Virus record (IMG/VR): IMGVR_UViG_3300043403_000045
Coordinates: 1 to 62,698 of that record
Reading direction: 5' to 3' (one strand)
From: a virus
DNA: 62,698 bases
Shown here: positions 54,301-62,698 of the stretch, in pieces
How positions within the stretch are numbered: position 1 is the stretch's first letter
Layout: every line of letters starts with the position of its first letter
The notes under the pieces: model-generated
Database searches by the model: none
The model's input: the letters and a program-made list of their open reading frames with translations, nothing else
Told to the model about the DNA's origin: nothing
Made by a program: the position numbers and the translations under genes

Positions 54301-54692
54301 TATAGATCAGAACCAAAACAGAAGACTTGGTGCGATTCCGCATTGTTCGTTGATGCACCCAACCGATTAGTGGTACCAAATAATACGAGATCGGTATAGT
54401 TCTTGACGTTACGTGCAGCCGGAACAGAACCGCTTACCGTAACTGCCGAAACAGGAATCTCATCATAGAGAAACCACGTCGTGCCGGAATCCGTTGAAAT
54501 AAATAATCGAATCATTCCAGCCGTTGTCGTAACGGTAGGTTGCGTTACTACGGATGAAACCTTTAATCCGGCTGCGCTGCCAGTAGCAATGCTCACGATT
54601 GTGCCAGTGCCATCTCGATTAGTATTAGCTGTAGCTACCGTTGCTCGATCAATTGATCTAGGATTTGAAGCGTAGGTTGGTGTAGTTGCCAT
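54300..54692 (-). CDS. Virion-associated beta-rich protein, 130 aa
   Basis: A Thr/Ser/Ala-rich beta protein (TTAGMIRLFISTDSGTTWFL) resembling small structural proteins placed among phage fibres. One-base overlap with the glycine-rich adhesin gene. Specific role unknown. Confidence 0.6.
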   Translation of the reverse strand: MATTPTYASNPRSIDRATVATANTNRDGTGTIVSIATGSAAGLKVSSVVTQPTVTTTAGMIRLFISTDSGTTWFLYDEIPVSAVTVSGSVPAARNVKNYTDLVLFGTTNRLGASTNNAESHQVFCFGSDL

Positions 54693-54695
54693 GTT

Positions 54696-55961
54696 TTATA
54701 TAGTTGTTAAAAATAAATACCTATCTGAAGCGGACGAACTACTGCCTCCTCCGGGAGGCGCAGCAAAAGTTCCGTCAGCTCGCAGGAAATTAGTTGTACC
54801 ACCACCAGATGAAGGGACTAATCCTTTGAGTCCACTAGTAAATGTGTTCAGCATTGCAGTTGCTTGCGTTACGGTAAGGTCCTCGGGATCGCCTGTACCT
54901 GCTGTTGTGCGCCCCTTGAATGTAGCCGTAGGCACATCCGCCAAATCAACATTCATCACTGCATTTGCGGCGATAGTAGTAGCGAATGAACCCGTTCCAC
55001 TGCCTGTAATATCACCAGTCAGTGTGATCGTCTGATCGCCTGTATTCGTGCCAGAAAGATTAGAAGCTACAAGCGTAGACGAGAAATTACCACTAGTTCC
55101 GAAAATCTCCCATCTATTTGTAGATACACCTAAATCCATTCCGCTTGTTACCGGCACAAGTCCTGCTCCTGTAGATAATATAGCATACGCGCCTGTCGCT
55201 GGCTCAATCTTTAAATGTCCACCCGTGCCTCCGCTAACACTAATGAAACCGGAATCGCCATCGTGAGATATTTTAACAGACTGAGATCCAGCTGTATTAT
55301 ACGCACCTATCGGAGCTTGTATCTGAACCTCATCGTATGCAACTATTGATCGCTGAGAAGCCCCGCCAACTAGCTTAGCAATCATGCTGCCTATATTATA
55401 GCCAGCGGCTAGAGGCGTTGTATATGTATTATCAGTGTATATTTCAGATCGCGTAATTTCACCGTATAGAGTGCTTCCGAATGAGGCTCCACCAAATAGG
55501 GCGAAATTAAACTGCGCCGCGTACCCCGGAGCCGTGCCAGCTGCATCAACCCTGCTCTCATGACCATATAGAGTAAACTTGCCGGATGCTGTATCTTCGG
55601 CCCTGCCCAACGAGCCGATAAGATGTTCTCCGCTACCCGGCGTGGTTGATCCAGAATTAATAAAATGCCCATAACAAGCTACCGCTGTTTCGCCAACACT
55701 TGGCGAGTAATCGGCTTTGACGTAAGCTACTTTATTTATACCCGCACCCGGCGAAGTTGTTACTGTTATATTGTTAGCCGCCGTGAAATTATTTACCTGA
55801 GACAATACAGCCGTAGAGTTCCATTTAGTTGAATCCCAGAAAACCGGGCGGTTCAGGGTACTGCTCCAAGACCAAACATTACGCCCCGGATTGGGAGTAG
55901 CCGCACCTTCAGTAGTTGCGAGCGATACAAGTCCAGTGTGGCTGAATGACTGGATAGACAT
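54696..55961 (-). CDS. Fibre protein, 421 aa
   Basis: Long Gly/Thr/Asn-rich protein. LSGTNTGDQTITLTGDITGS is the classic fibre-shaft segment. The N-terminal region (GRNVWSWSSTLNRPVFWDST) is familiar from phage tail fibres, and the C-terminus contains GTTNFLRADGTFAAPPGGG. Start overlaps the next gene's stop. Confidence 0.72.
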   Translation of the reverse strand: MSIQSFSHTGLVSLATTEGAATPNPGRNVWSWSSTLNRPVFWDSTKWNSTAVLSQVNNFTAANNITVTTSPGAGINKVAYVKADYSPSVGETAVACYGHFINSGSTTPGSGEHLIGSLGRAEDTASGKFTLYGHESRVDAAGTAPGYAAQFNFALFGGASFGSTLYGEITRSEIYTDNTYTTPLAAGYNIGSMIAKLVGGASQRSIVAYDEVQIQAPIGAYNTAGSQSVKISHDGDSGFISVSGGTGGHLKIEPATGAYAILSTGAGLVPVTSGMDLGVSTNRWEIFGTSGNFSSTLVASNLSGTNTGDQTITLTGDITGSGTGSFATTIAANAVMNVDLADVPTATFKGRTTAGTGDPEDLTVTQATAMLNTFTSGLKGLVPSSGGGTTNFLRADGTFAAPPGGGSSSSASDRYLFLTTI

Positions 55962-56752
55962 TAGGTAGAAACTTTAATGCGCAGAGCGTTCGACGCAGGC
56001 GCGACATCGGTTAATACCGTAACTTGATTAACACTTGTACGCTGCACTTCGCAAATCACGGTATCATAATTTCCGCTGTTGCGATAGATTTCAACATCCA
56101 CATCCCGCGTGTTCAAGCTGTGCGTAATTGCATAACTTGTAGCTGAACCATCTCCAAAATTAGCTGCAAATTTTTTGCTAGCATATACTGAAGTAGCTAA
56201 CTTAAGAGGAGTAACGATTCGGAGATCGTCTGTACCCGTGTCAGTTTCACCTTGCGTTGCCAGCTCTGCGATGCCTGCACTTGTTTCACTTGCTGCTCCA
56301 GCCGCTGTGCCAAAAGTTGTCCATGCCAGCGGCGTAGTTCCAAGCGTAACATTTACTGCCGTTTGCCTATATGTAGTACCAGCATTAGTTCCTTCCTCTA
56401 CGGTCGTAGTAGCCTGCTCTACCTCCGCCGCTGTGCTCATGTCTAATGAGCGGGTTGCTGGTGTAGCCGACCCATTCCAAATATATATCCCGTTATCTTG
56501 GCTAGCCGTTTGCGACCTAGCGATAAATCTATCGCTTGTCGCCATCGTAATACCGTCAATAGTGGCACCGGGAGACGCTAAATTTAAATTGCTCTGCGTA
56601 CTAACACGTACGGAGTCTTTCCAGTTAAGCCCCTCGACGGCGGCATTAAGCTGAGCAACTGTTGCGGCATCTTGCGGATTAACGCCATCCGGCAAGTTAG
56701 TGATTTTTGTAGCGTTATTGAAATCAAGTGTTCGTAATACTAATGTAGCCAT
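55961..56752 (-). CDS. Fibre/appendage protein, 263 aa
   Basis: NNATKITNLPDGVNPQDAAT then LNAAVEGLNWKDSVRVST matches the repeated phage appendage module that links to a ...NGIYIWNG... beta domain, seen here near residue 90. The C-terminus (SYAITHSLNTRDVDVEIYRN) is another common small fibre domain, paralogous in style to the end of the 56766 protein (WTINHNLGVKPTVDVFSV). Confidence 0.75.
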   Translation of the reverse strand: MATLVLRTLDFNNATKITNLPDGVNPQDAATVAQLNAAVEGLNWKDSVRVSTQSNLNLASPGATIDGITMATSDRFIARSQTASQDNGIYIWNGSATPATRSLDMSTAAEVEQATTTVEEGTNAGTTYRQTAVNVTLGTTPLAWTTFGTAAGAASETSAGIAELATQGETDTGTDDLRIVTPLKLATSVYASKKFAANFGDGSATSYAITHSLNTRDVDVEIYRNSGNYDTVICEVQRTSVNQVTVLTDVAPASNALRIKVST

Positions 56753-56765
56753 AATATGTTTTTAG

Positions 56766-57326
56766 TTAAGTTGAGCATTCAGCATATCCGCTAAATGGTG
56801 AATCAAAGAAAGCCTGAACTTGGTTATTTGTTACCTGCAATATCTCCGCAAAAACTTGCACACCTCCAACACTAAACACGTCAACCGTTGGCTTTACACC
56901 TAGATTATGGTTTATTGTCCATGTGCTGGCTGCCGACGCTTGCGTGTGTGTGTAATGGCCAAGAATGGGTATGTCTGATGTAACTGCCACTATCCCATTT
57001 TGGTCTGGCCATGTGAATGTTCTAGTCGTGCTAGGAGAAACTGACGAAACTTGAAAATCTATTTTTTTAGTTGCGTCTAAATTATCTTCAATCGTTAGCG
57101 CGTTATCTTTAAATGCCCAAGAGGTTGTGCTCGTTGCCGCCGTCACCCTGCCCTTAACGTCTACAGTTATGTTAGCGTTCGTATAAACACCAGCCGAAAC
57201 GCCCGTGTCTGGCACGACAATAGAAGCATCTACTTTTTTGGTAACGCCACCTTGTACGATAGCCAATAAATCAGAATCCCCTAAAGAGGATGCTGCTGGC
57301 AATCCAGAAATTGGTAGATTTGGCAT
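56766..57326 (-). CDS. Fibre protein, 186 aa
   Basis: N-terminus MPNLPISGLPAASSLGDSDL is a member of the four-protein family. The C-terminus (STWTINHNLGVKPTVDVFSV) is a common phage appendage domain. Short for a fibre, so perhaps an adaptor between shaft and tip. Confidence 0.7.
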   Translation of the reverse strand: MPNLPISGLPAASSLGDSDLLAIVQGGVTKKVDASIVVPDTGVSAGVYTNANITVDVKGRVTAATSTTSWAFKDNALTIEDNLDATKKIDFQVSSVSPSTTRTFTWPDQNGIVAVTSDIPILGHYTHTQASAASTWTINHNLGVKPTVDVFSVGGVQVFAEILQVTNNQVQAFFDSPFSGYAECST

Positions 57327-57442
57327 TTAATAGATTCCTATGTTATGAGAGTTATTTGGCAAGTGCATTTACTACAAACTCGCATTATCTGCTTGCGCTA
57401 TTACGAGTATAGACTGGATTACTAAGTTGAATTCGCGCATAT

Positions 57443-60025
57443 TTAAAATACCGAAACGCTAGGAGTTGCGGCTCCGGGAATTCTATAGGTCGAACCTGCT
57501 CGGATTGGGCCGGAGTCATAACCGCTAAACGTCGCGTCGGGCGTGCTGGCCTTAACATTAAAGTGCCAGTCTAGCATCGATGGGAATCTCCCATTGATAA
57601 GCATAGAAGGGATCGCAGCGCCTCTCGCCGCTGAGTTAGTAGGCGCGTCATAGGATGCGAAGGATTCTAAAGGTAATCCGGGCAAGCGCGGCGTGTTATC
57701 ACCAGCAAGTGTAAATAACGGGTCGCCGTAAGACCCTACAGGCAGGCCATTGAATGTTTCGGCACCCGTCGCCCGCAATTGGGCCAGATTAGTGCAAGCT
57801 GTCGAATTACGGTTGATTGAGAAGGTTGAACCACTGTGAGCCCAATACGTATTTCCCAGCATGTCTGAGTCGCGGACGTTACCGAAAACTGCGCCTGCCG
57901 AGACCACGAATATATTGTTAACGAATCGGCCCTTGCCGTTGCCTTCTAGGTAGATGAGGTCACCCATTGAGGCGTGGCCTCTTGGATTGTAGAAAATACA
58001 ATTCTCAACGAGTACTTGCGTGGTGTTGGTTCCAACAACTGAGAAACCGCCTGCGTTGTTAGCCGTGCTCCTGCGACCACCGTTTACAAAAATGCAATCA
58101 CTGTAACGATTACCAGATGAAGGAATCGAGTAACTGAGAGCATCCCAATTGAACGCTAGTGCGCCGTCAACGTCATGACCATAGCAATACTCACAAGCGC
58201 AGCCGACGCAATACGCATCGAAGTCGAAAGAGTTTCCATCGTACGGTGAAGGCGAGCGAATTTCGTAGGCTTCACATCTACGCCATGTGCAGTTTTTAGC
58301 GTTACTGAATATGTACCCACACGAGCCGTTTGTCGCAGAGTTGTTAGATGCTTCTGACGCGTGGTGAGCTACGCAATCTTCACCAAGAAAATCTTGCGCG
58401 TTGAAAACAATAAAAGGGAACCCAGTGCAGCTAGCGACCGATGTGCGTCCGTAGATGTGGTGCACATTACATTTCCAGAACTCACAGCCTTTATTGACAA
58501 AATTATAGTTCGTCATGTGGTTTGGAGGAAGAGAGCCCCACAGCGAGATGCCAGCCTCGGCGCAGTCATGTACCTCAACATTGAGAATGCGTAGGCGATG
58601 GAAGCCTTTTGTTGCATTGGTTACAGTGCTTCCCGCTAAAATCCCCTCATTGCATCCGTAAACTTCGCCATTTGATATAGTGGTCCCAACTAAGTCAAAG
58701 GCGCTCGTCGTCGTGTGCAGCACGATGCCTGCTTGAGTTGACGTGGTTGTCGATGTCATGTTCGGGAATGTCCCGCTCAGCGACAGTCCCGGTCCCTGAA
58801 TAGTGAATTGGTCAATGGTCACATACCCTGTGTTCTGCACTTTTAGTGCGTAGCCATTGCCCGGAGTTATCCTAAATCGACCCGTACCATACGGCTGAAT
58901 CTTGATGGGGGTTGTAGCGGTGGCAGGTGTAGATGGATTAATGAGAAGGCTACCCGTGAATGTATCACCACCCTTGAGGTTAATCGTATCACCGGCTACA
59001 ATATCGTTTGCCGTGACTTTTGCTAGAGTCTGCCACGGAGTCGAGGAACTCAGCCCGTCGTTGCTGTCGCTTCCTGTGGCCGAAACGTAGAACGTGCCAG
59101 CGGCCCGTGAGGGGGCGGCGGGTGTTGTAACCGAGACAGGCGTGGAGTTTTGGGTCACTGGCGAACCAGCGGAATCTGTGACGGCAACCCTGTACCAATA
59201 AACCGTGGATGCGGCGACTGTAGTGTCTACTCGATTACTCGGTGCAACTGTATCTGCAAGGGGTCCAAGTGCTGATCCGTTGTTAGCAAAGGTGCCCGGA
59301 GAACCCGACGCATCAGGGGCGCGCTGGTATTGGTACGTGTAAGGTGCAGTGCCAAAACTTGCAGCGGTGTGTGAAACGGTAACTTGGCTTGAAGTGTCTG
59401 GGGTTGCTGTTGTTGTACCGGGTGAACCACCTGCGGGGATGTCACGATACTCAATAGAGTCGAGTTCAAGTCCACCGGGGTTCGTATCGCTCGTATGAAC
59501 AAGCATGCCCGAGTAGTACACACCTGTTAGTGATGTGCCGCTATGCGTAACCGAGATCCGTGAAACACCATCAACAAGGATAGTTTTCTGCGTTGCAGTT
59601 ATGCGCAGCGTTATCGTGTAGCTCTGACCGGGAGTAAGCGTAAGCGCGTAGGTGCCAATGGTGGATTCAGATCCATTTTCAGGACGCCATATAAGTTCTA
59701 GTGTTCCGTCTGGTCTGAGTGATGCCCCATAGTACGAGTAAGTCGCCGCGTTGCTCATCAGCCCGTAAAGCTGGATAATTCCGCTCGCCGACGTTACGCG
59801 GATTACACCAACCACTTCAATCGGTATTCCGCTAGGTAACTGTGCGGAGTGCCTTATGCTAGTGTATTCAGGTGAACCACCCGGATGTCGGATGCGGTTG
59901 TTGTTGATTTGGACCCCTGAGTTGCCGTCGAAAAGACTCCATGTGCCTCCGCCAACGTCAGGCGTGTGGCTGGAAAGTGCCGTGCCGTTTGTTCCCGTGA
60001 AAGTATCTTGTAAGTAAGTGGCCAT
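57443..60025 (-). CDS. Tailspike-like protein with right-handed beta-helix
   Basis: 860 aa. Residues ~1-195 look like a concanavalin/LamG-type beta sandwich (LQDTFTGTNGTALSSHTPDV, DSIEYRDIPAGG). Residues ~205-300 fit an Fn3/Ig-like domain. From ~310 (GTFYVSATGSDSNDGLSSST) a pectate-lyase-type right-handed beta-helix follows with regular Ile/Val/Asn ladders (GYVTIDQFTIQGPG, VLVENCIFYN). Probably binds or cleaves a host surface polysaccharide. Base composition is richer in G+C than the neighbouring fibres, suggesting exchange. Catalytic residues cannot be assigned. Confidence 0.78.
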   Translation of the reverse strand: MATYLQDTFTGTNGTALSSHTPDVGGGTWSLFDGNSGVQINNNRIRHPGGSPEYTSIRHSAQLPSGIPIEVVGVIRVTSASGIIQLYGLMSNAATYSYYGASLRPDGTLELIWRPENGSESTIGTYALTLTPGQSYTITLRITATQKTILVDGVSRISVTHSGTSLTGVYYSGMLVHTSDTNPGGLELDSIEYRDIPAGGSPGTTTATPDTSSQVTVSHTAASFGTAPYTYQYQRAPDASGSPGTFANNGSALGPLADTVAPSNRVDTTVAASTVYWYRVAVTDSAGSPVTQNSTPVSVTTPAAPSRAAGTFYVSATGSDSNDGLSSSTPWQTLAKVTANDIVAGDTINLKGGDTFTGSLLINPSTPATATTPIKIQPYGTGRFRITPGNGYALKVQNTGYVTIDQFTIQGPGLSLSGTFPNMTSTTTSTQAGIVLHTTTSAFDLVGTTISNGEVYGCNEGILAGSTVTNATKGFHRLRILNVEVHDCAEAGISLWGSLPPNHMTNYNFVNKGCEFWKCNVHHIYGRTSVASCTGFPFIVFNAQDFLGEDCVAHHASEASNNSATNGSCGYIFSNAKNCTWRRCEAYEIRSPSPYDGNSFDFDAYCVGCACEYCYGHDVDGALAFNWDALSYSIPSSGNRYSDCIFVNGGRRSTANNAGGFSVVGTNTTQVLVENCIFYNPRGHASMGDLIYLEGNGKGRFVNNIFVVSAGAVFGNVRDSDMLGNTYWAHSGSTFSINRNSTACTNLAQLRATGAETFNGLPVGSYGDPLFTLAGDNTPRLPGLPLESFASYDAPTNSAARGAAIPSMLINGRFPSMLDWHFNVKASTPDATFSGYDSGPIRAGSTYRIPGAATPSVSVF

Positions 60026-60027
60026 TT

Positions 60028-60987
60028 TTAATTGGTCTTAATGATGAGCTTTGCGGATGTTACACCGCTCGCGGAATCAACCTCAGCTTGCAGCACGTCG
60101 GTTGCGGTCAATGTCGCTGTACTCCATCCCGTAGCGTCTCCGTTGGCAAATTGAGCAGAGGAGAGAGTTGCTGTGTATATTGTGGAAAATGAGCCAACTA
60201 CGCCTGCTGAAATCGTAGCCTTCTTGATAGCAAGCAAAAGCGAGCCTGATGCATTGGCAAGTATCGACCATCCCGTTACGGTACGAGAGGCATTAACCTG
60301 ACGTTCACCCTTTAAGCCTGCTTGCAAGGTTGCCCCGGCACCGTCGAAGTTAAATCCAATTTCACCGCCTCCAGTAATAACTAGATTCCCAGAGCCAAGT
60401 AGTGAATTACCATTAACTGTCTTTATATTAGTTCCACTTACTAGCGTATCTTGTTTAGACGCCAATCCCGACGTGAGCGCAGAATTGTCCGCCTTAGCAT
60501 CAAGTGCGGTTTGTAGTCCAGTTATCGTACTAATAGCCTGAGAGCCCGTATGATTAGATCTAGCCAATAAAGTTGCATCCGCTGAATTGGCAGTCGCCCC
60601 GCTTGCAATGCTATCTAATTTAGTTTTATCCGTATCGGAAAGTAAACCTTTAAGCGATGTAGTGGCAACATTAAGCATTGCCGTTGCCTGAGTAACAGAC
60701 AAGTCAATTGGCGTAGCAGATGAGCCTGTATTATTCCCCTTAATAGAGTTGGCTGGTATATTGGCGGACTTTGCGTTCGTTACTATTCCTGAACCAATAG
60801 TCCATACTGTACCGCTAGAACCAACTATAATATCACCTTTGCTACCATCCGTTAATCCGCCCGATGCTAGAGCCGCAATACTAGCCGCCGTTGTTCGCTT
60901 AGTAACACCGCTTTGATCTACTGGTATAATTTCAGTGCCAGTTAGGGAACTAGCTACTGGTAGCCCGTTAATAGGTAAGTCTGGCAT
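60028..60987 (-). CDS. Fibre protein, 319 aa
   Basis: N-terminus [20 protein letters not shown] belongs to the four-member family. The middle ([40 protein letters not shown]) is typical fibre-shaft sequence with the SDxDKxKLD motif. The C-terminal ~100 residues are a beta-rich tip. Located directly upstream of the tailspike gene. Confidence 0.75.
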   Translation of the reverse strand: MPDLPINGLPVASSLTGTEIIPVDQSGVTKRTTAASIAALASGGLTDGSKGDIIVGSSGTVWTIGSGIVTNAKSANIPANSIKGNNTGSSATPIDLSVTQATAMLNVATTSLKGLLSDTDKTKLDSIASGATANSADATLLARSNHTGSQAISTITGLQTALDAKADNSALTSGLASKQDTLVSGTNIKTVNGNSLLGSGNLVITGGGEIGFNFDGAGATLQAGLKGERQVNASRTVTGWSILANASGSLLLAIKKATISAGVVGSFSTIYTATLSSAQFANGDATGWSTATLTATDVLQAEVDSASGVTSAKLIIKTN

Positions 60988-60988
60988 G

Positions 60989-61357
60989 TTAAATTATAAT
61001 TTTGTTATTGTCTGCTTGCTGTAAATAAAACCCATCGGCTTGCGTTAAATAATATGAACTCACCGTATCGCACCAGTTTAGCTCGCTTCCATCTTCTTGC
61101 AACAAGCTAAATCCGTCCTCTTGCAATAGGATGCACGAATCAGGCGGAGTTGGCCCACAATTACATATGTTATTAGCTATATAATAAGTTAAACAAACTA
61201 ACTGTTTTAATAGCGCATTTTCTGTCATGTTTGAATATATTTGCGGCACTCCTGACATTCCAAGCTTTTCCGCAGTTGCAGCCAAATTAACTGCAAGCTT
61301 ATAGAGTAATTGCTTATCTCTGTCCCTGCATTCTGGTTGAACTGGTACATGTAACAT
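60989..61357 (-). CDS. Hypothetical virion-region protein, 122 aa
   Basis: A helical N-terminal part ([20 protein letters not shown]), then a Cys-rich turn ([12 protein letters not shown]) and a repeat-like C-terminus ([36 protein letters not shown]). Such LLQEDG repeats are frequent in small phage structural proteins of unknown role. First gene after the capsid terminator. Confidence 0.6.
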   Translation of the reverse strand: MLHVPVQPECRDRDKQLLYKLAVNLAATAEKLGMSGVPQIYSNMTENALLKQLVCLTYYIANNICNCGPTPPDSCILLQEDGFSLLQEDGSELNWCDTVSSYYLTQADGFYLQQADNNKIII

Positions 61358-61382
61358 TTCAAGATATTATTATAACTATAAA

Positions 61383-61406
61383 AAGCCCTCCCGTAAAGAA
61401 GGGCTT
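61383..61406 (-). terminator. Rho-independent terminator of the capsid gene
   Basis: On the minus strand AAGCCCT and AGGGCTT (61406-61400 and 61389-61383) pair around a 10-nt loop and are followed by TTTTATAG. It lies 10 bp after the capsid stop, so the capsid gene can be expressed as a separate abundant transcript with controlled read-through to the fibre genes. Confidence 0.8.
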
Positions 61407-61415
61407 GAATAGTCA

Positions 61416-62636
61416 TTACGAAATCTGAGGTACAGTATTGCAAGTATTGCCGAACCCAAGCGAGCCAGCGCAACGCTTGTAGGCAATAGGAATGGTAGTC
61501 CAAGCAGATTGTGGCTGAATGGCGCGGACGATCTGGTATTTGAACCAACCGAAATCACCCCAAGAGTTACAGCCATTATCCATAGCGTAATGCCATTGGA
61601 GTTCGCCGCCAAAAGCTTGCTGAGCAAACTTAGCTTCACCTTCGCCGGTGTACTTATCAGGCACTAGACGTTTAAAGGCATCCTTGTAGTGCAGAATACC
61701 AACCTCGAATGCAGCACCTTGCCAAAGCGGATTAGACAAGTTAGCGAATCCATAATCCATAGCAACACGAGTGTATGGTTCAAGGAAGATGGGTTTACCA
61801 CCACCGTCAATCTGGTTGAAGCGCAGAGGTTTAGGGTCAATGGCCATTTTAATGCCACGGAAATTAACATCAATCCAAGCGTATTTCCAGAGGGAATCCT
61901 TACCGTCTTTGAAGCTGCCTTGTGTGGTTACACTGAGTACATTGTTCACATCGGCTTCGTTACGTAGGGCGTCAACGGCCTCAGAAGACCCAACGAAAAC
62001 AGCATAACTGTCTGCGCCTTGACCGTACATTTCAGGGGCATAGTTATAACGAGCGTAATCAGATAGGCCCTTGAGATACGCAAATGTGATGCCTTGGGTA
62101 GGCAGACCACCACGCCAAGGAGCGTCACTCTGATATTCACCACCCGTAAGGGTTTGAACAACAGTAGTATCTGTGCTACGAAGAACGGCTTTAGTGCCTG
62201 ATTTTGCCACAATTTGAGCGCGTGTATCGGCATTATAGATGTCCATGATGACATCTTTCATGTTCTTGACCGCAGCGGCCAAAGAGTTTTTGACCGTATA
62301 GCGATTTTGGTTTACGCAGATGTTCTGCGATTGACCACGAATCACTTGGAGCTTTGTGGTAAAGGACTCTTGCCCCCATTCGGCAGAGTTGCCTGTAGAT
62401 CCACAAACGGAATCCAGATCACCAAAGACAGGAGTTACCAAGCTTTGATTAGATACTGTGCGGGTAGGGGTGACGGTTAGAATGTTTTCACCGATGTTGG
62501 CTTCTACTGTGCCAGTAGGAAGCAGGTTGGCGTAAGGAGAGTTAAGAACAGTGTTCTTAGCAATTGCCAACTGAATGACTGAATTTTGTTCCGCAATAGC
62601 GTTTGCGGTAGTTACGCTACAAGAAGCGAGAGCCAT
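61416..62636 (-). CDS. Major capsid protein
   Basis: A 406-aa protein. Segments such as GTVEANIGENILTVTPTRTV, ESFTTKLQVIRGQSQNICV, NRYTVKNSLAAAVKNMKDVI, a central YARYNYAPEMYGQGADSYAV domain and a late VAMDYGFANLSNPLWQGAAF fit a HK97-fold major capsid protein of the podovirus-like kind. It has its own terminator and a long structured upstream region, as expected for the most abundant product. It is the first leftward gene, far from and opposite to portal and scaffold. The fold call is from pattern and context, without a search. Confidence 0.72.
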   Translation of the reverse strand: MALASCSVTTANAIAEQNSVIQLAIAKNTVLNSPYANLLPTGTVEANIGENILTVTPTRTVSNQSLVTPVFGDLDSVCGSTGNSAEWGQESFTTKLQVIRGQSQNICVNQNRYTVKNSLAAAVKNMKDVIMDIYNADTRAQIVAKSGTKAVLRSTDTTVVQTLTGGEYQSDAPWRGGLPTQGITFAYLKGLSDYARYNYAPEMYGQGADSYAVFVGSSEAVDALRNEADVNNVLSVTTQGSFKDGKDSLWKYAWIDVNFRGIKMAIDPKPLRFNQIDGGGKPIFLEPYTRVAMDYGFANLSNPLWQGAAFEVGILHYKDAFKRLVPDKYTGEGEAKFAQQAFGGELQWHYAMDNGCNSWGDFGWFKYQIVRAIQPQSAWTTIPIAYKRCAGSLGFGNTCNTVPQIS

Positions 62637-62698
62637 ATTTATGTTCTCAGCCCGCGAAGTTTATAGAATTGTAGTAAGACGTGGAGCAACCTTGCGTG
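62572..62698. repeat. Terminal overlap, identical to 1-127
   Basis: Second copy of the 127-base overlap that closes the circle. It contains the N-terminal codons of the capsid gene and 62 bases of its upstream region. Confidence 0.95.

Noticed and set aside
1-62698. tRNA genes
   Set aside because: A visual scan for T-loop motifs (GGTTCRA) in acceptor-compatible contexts on both strands found none convincing. A tRNAscan run would be decisive.
1-62698. Integrase, repressor and att site of a temperate phage
   Set aside because: No tyrosine or serine integrase and no CI-like protein recognised. The HTH proteins present do not show lysogeny organisation, so a lytic lifestyle is more likely.

Overview
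The window is a complete circular double-stranded DNA phage genome of about 62.57 kb, cut open inside the major capsid gene. Its first 127 bases and last 127 bases are identical, and a capsid ORF on the minus strand runs across that overlap. The gene set points to a short-tailed (podovirus-like) virion: portal, scaffold-like protein, adaptor, propeller-like nozzle, three large ejection-type proteins, and no tail tube, tape measure or sheath. The host cannot be named from sequence. Most starts lack a strong Shine-Dalgarno and sit behind A-rich leaders. Islands of GC-rich small genes differ sharply from the AT-leaning backbone. Both would fit a host outside the classic Proteobacteria and Firmicutes models, but this is weak evidence.

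Layout. Bases 66-1508 are gene-free but dense in RNA-like structure: hairpins, several rightward terminators and a clear pseudoknot. The rightward arm (1509-27499) begins with small unknown genes, a glycosyltransferase, a lysozyme-like endolysin, an HNH protein, the large terminase and an SSB-like protein. It continues with a nucleotide and replication block: ThyX, a MazZ-like dNTP diphosphohydrolase, a replication-initiation-like protein, VRR-NUC and PD-(D/E)XK nucleases, and a DnaB-type helicase. Then come portal and scaffold. Where the capsid gene would normally follow, there is instead a glycan-modification cluster: an HTH-glycosyltransferase fusion, a further glycosyltransferase-like protein, a glycosyltransferase-FkbM methyltransferase fusion, another glycosyltransferase and a hexapeptide acetyltransferase. 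Small genes then run to a terminator at 27.5 kb.

Bases 28025-29171 form a second long gene-free region, with G-rich tracts, tandem repeats and four copies of a near-palindromic 16-mer (possible origin or operator). Small rightward genes follow, with a repeated structured leader, up to 30.9 kb.

The leftward arm (30940-62636, minus strand) is the virion and lysis arm. Read in transcription order from the capsid gene it holds: capsid, a beta-helix tailspike and a long run of fibre-like proteins, a glycine-rich adhesin-like protein, a multi-pass lipoprotein with a holin-sized membrane protein, an intein-interrupted metallophosphoesterase, a staple-like protein, adaptor, nozzle, cupin-like protein, three ejection-type proteins, and finally GC-rich accessory genes.

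GC-rich islands at 2326-2609, 14028-15360 and 31290-33817 share boundary repeats (a 50-bp element, one attC-like palindrome, and short start and end motifs), which suggests cassette-like acquisition. The most interesting items are the structured RNA region, the cassette-like islands with their shared repeats, the intein, the displaced capsid gene with the glycan cluster in its usual place, and the 16-mer array.
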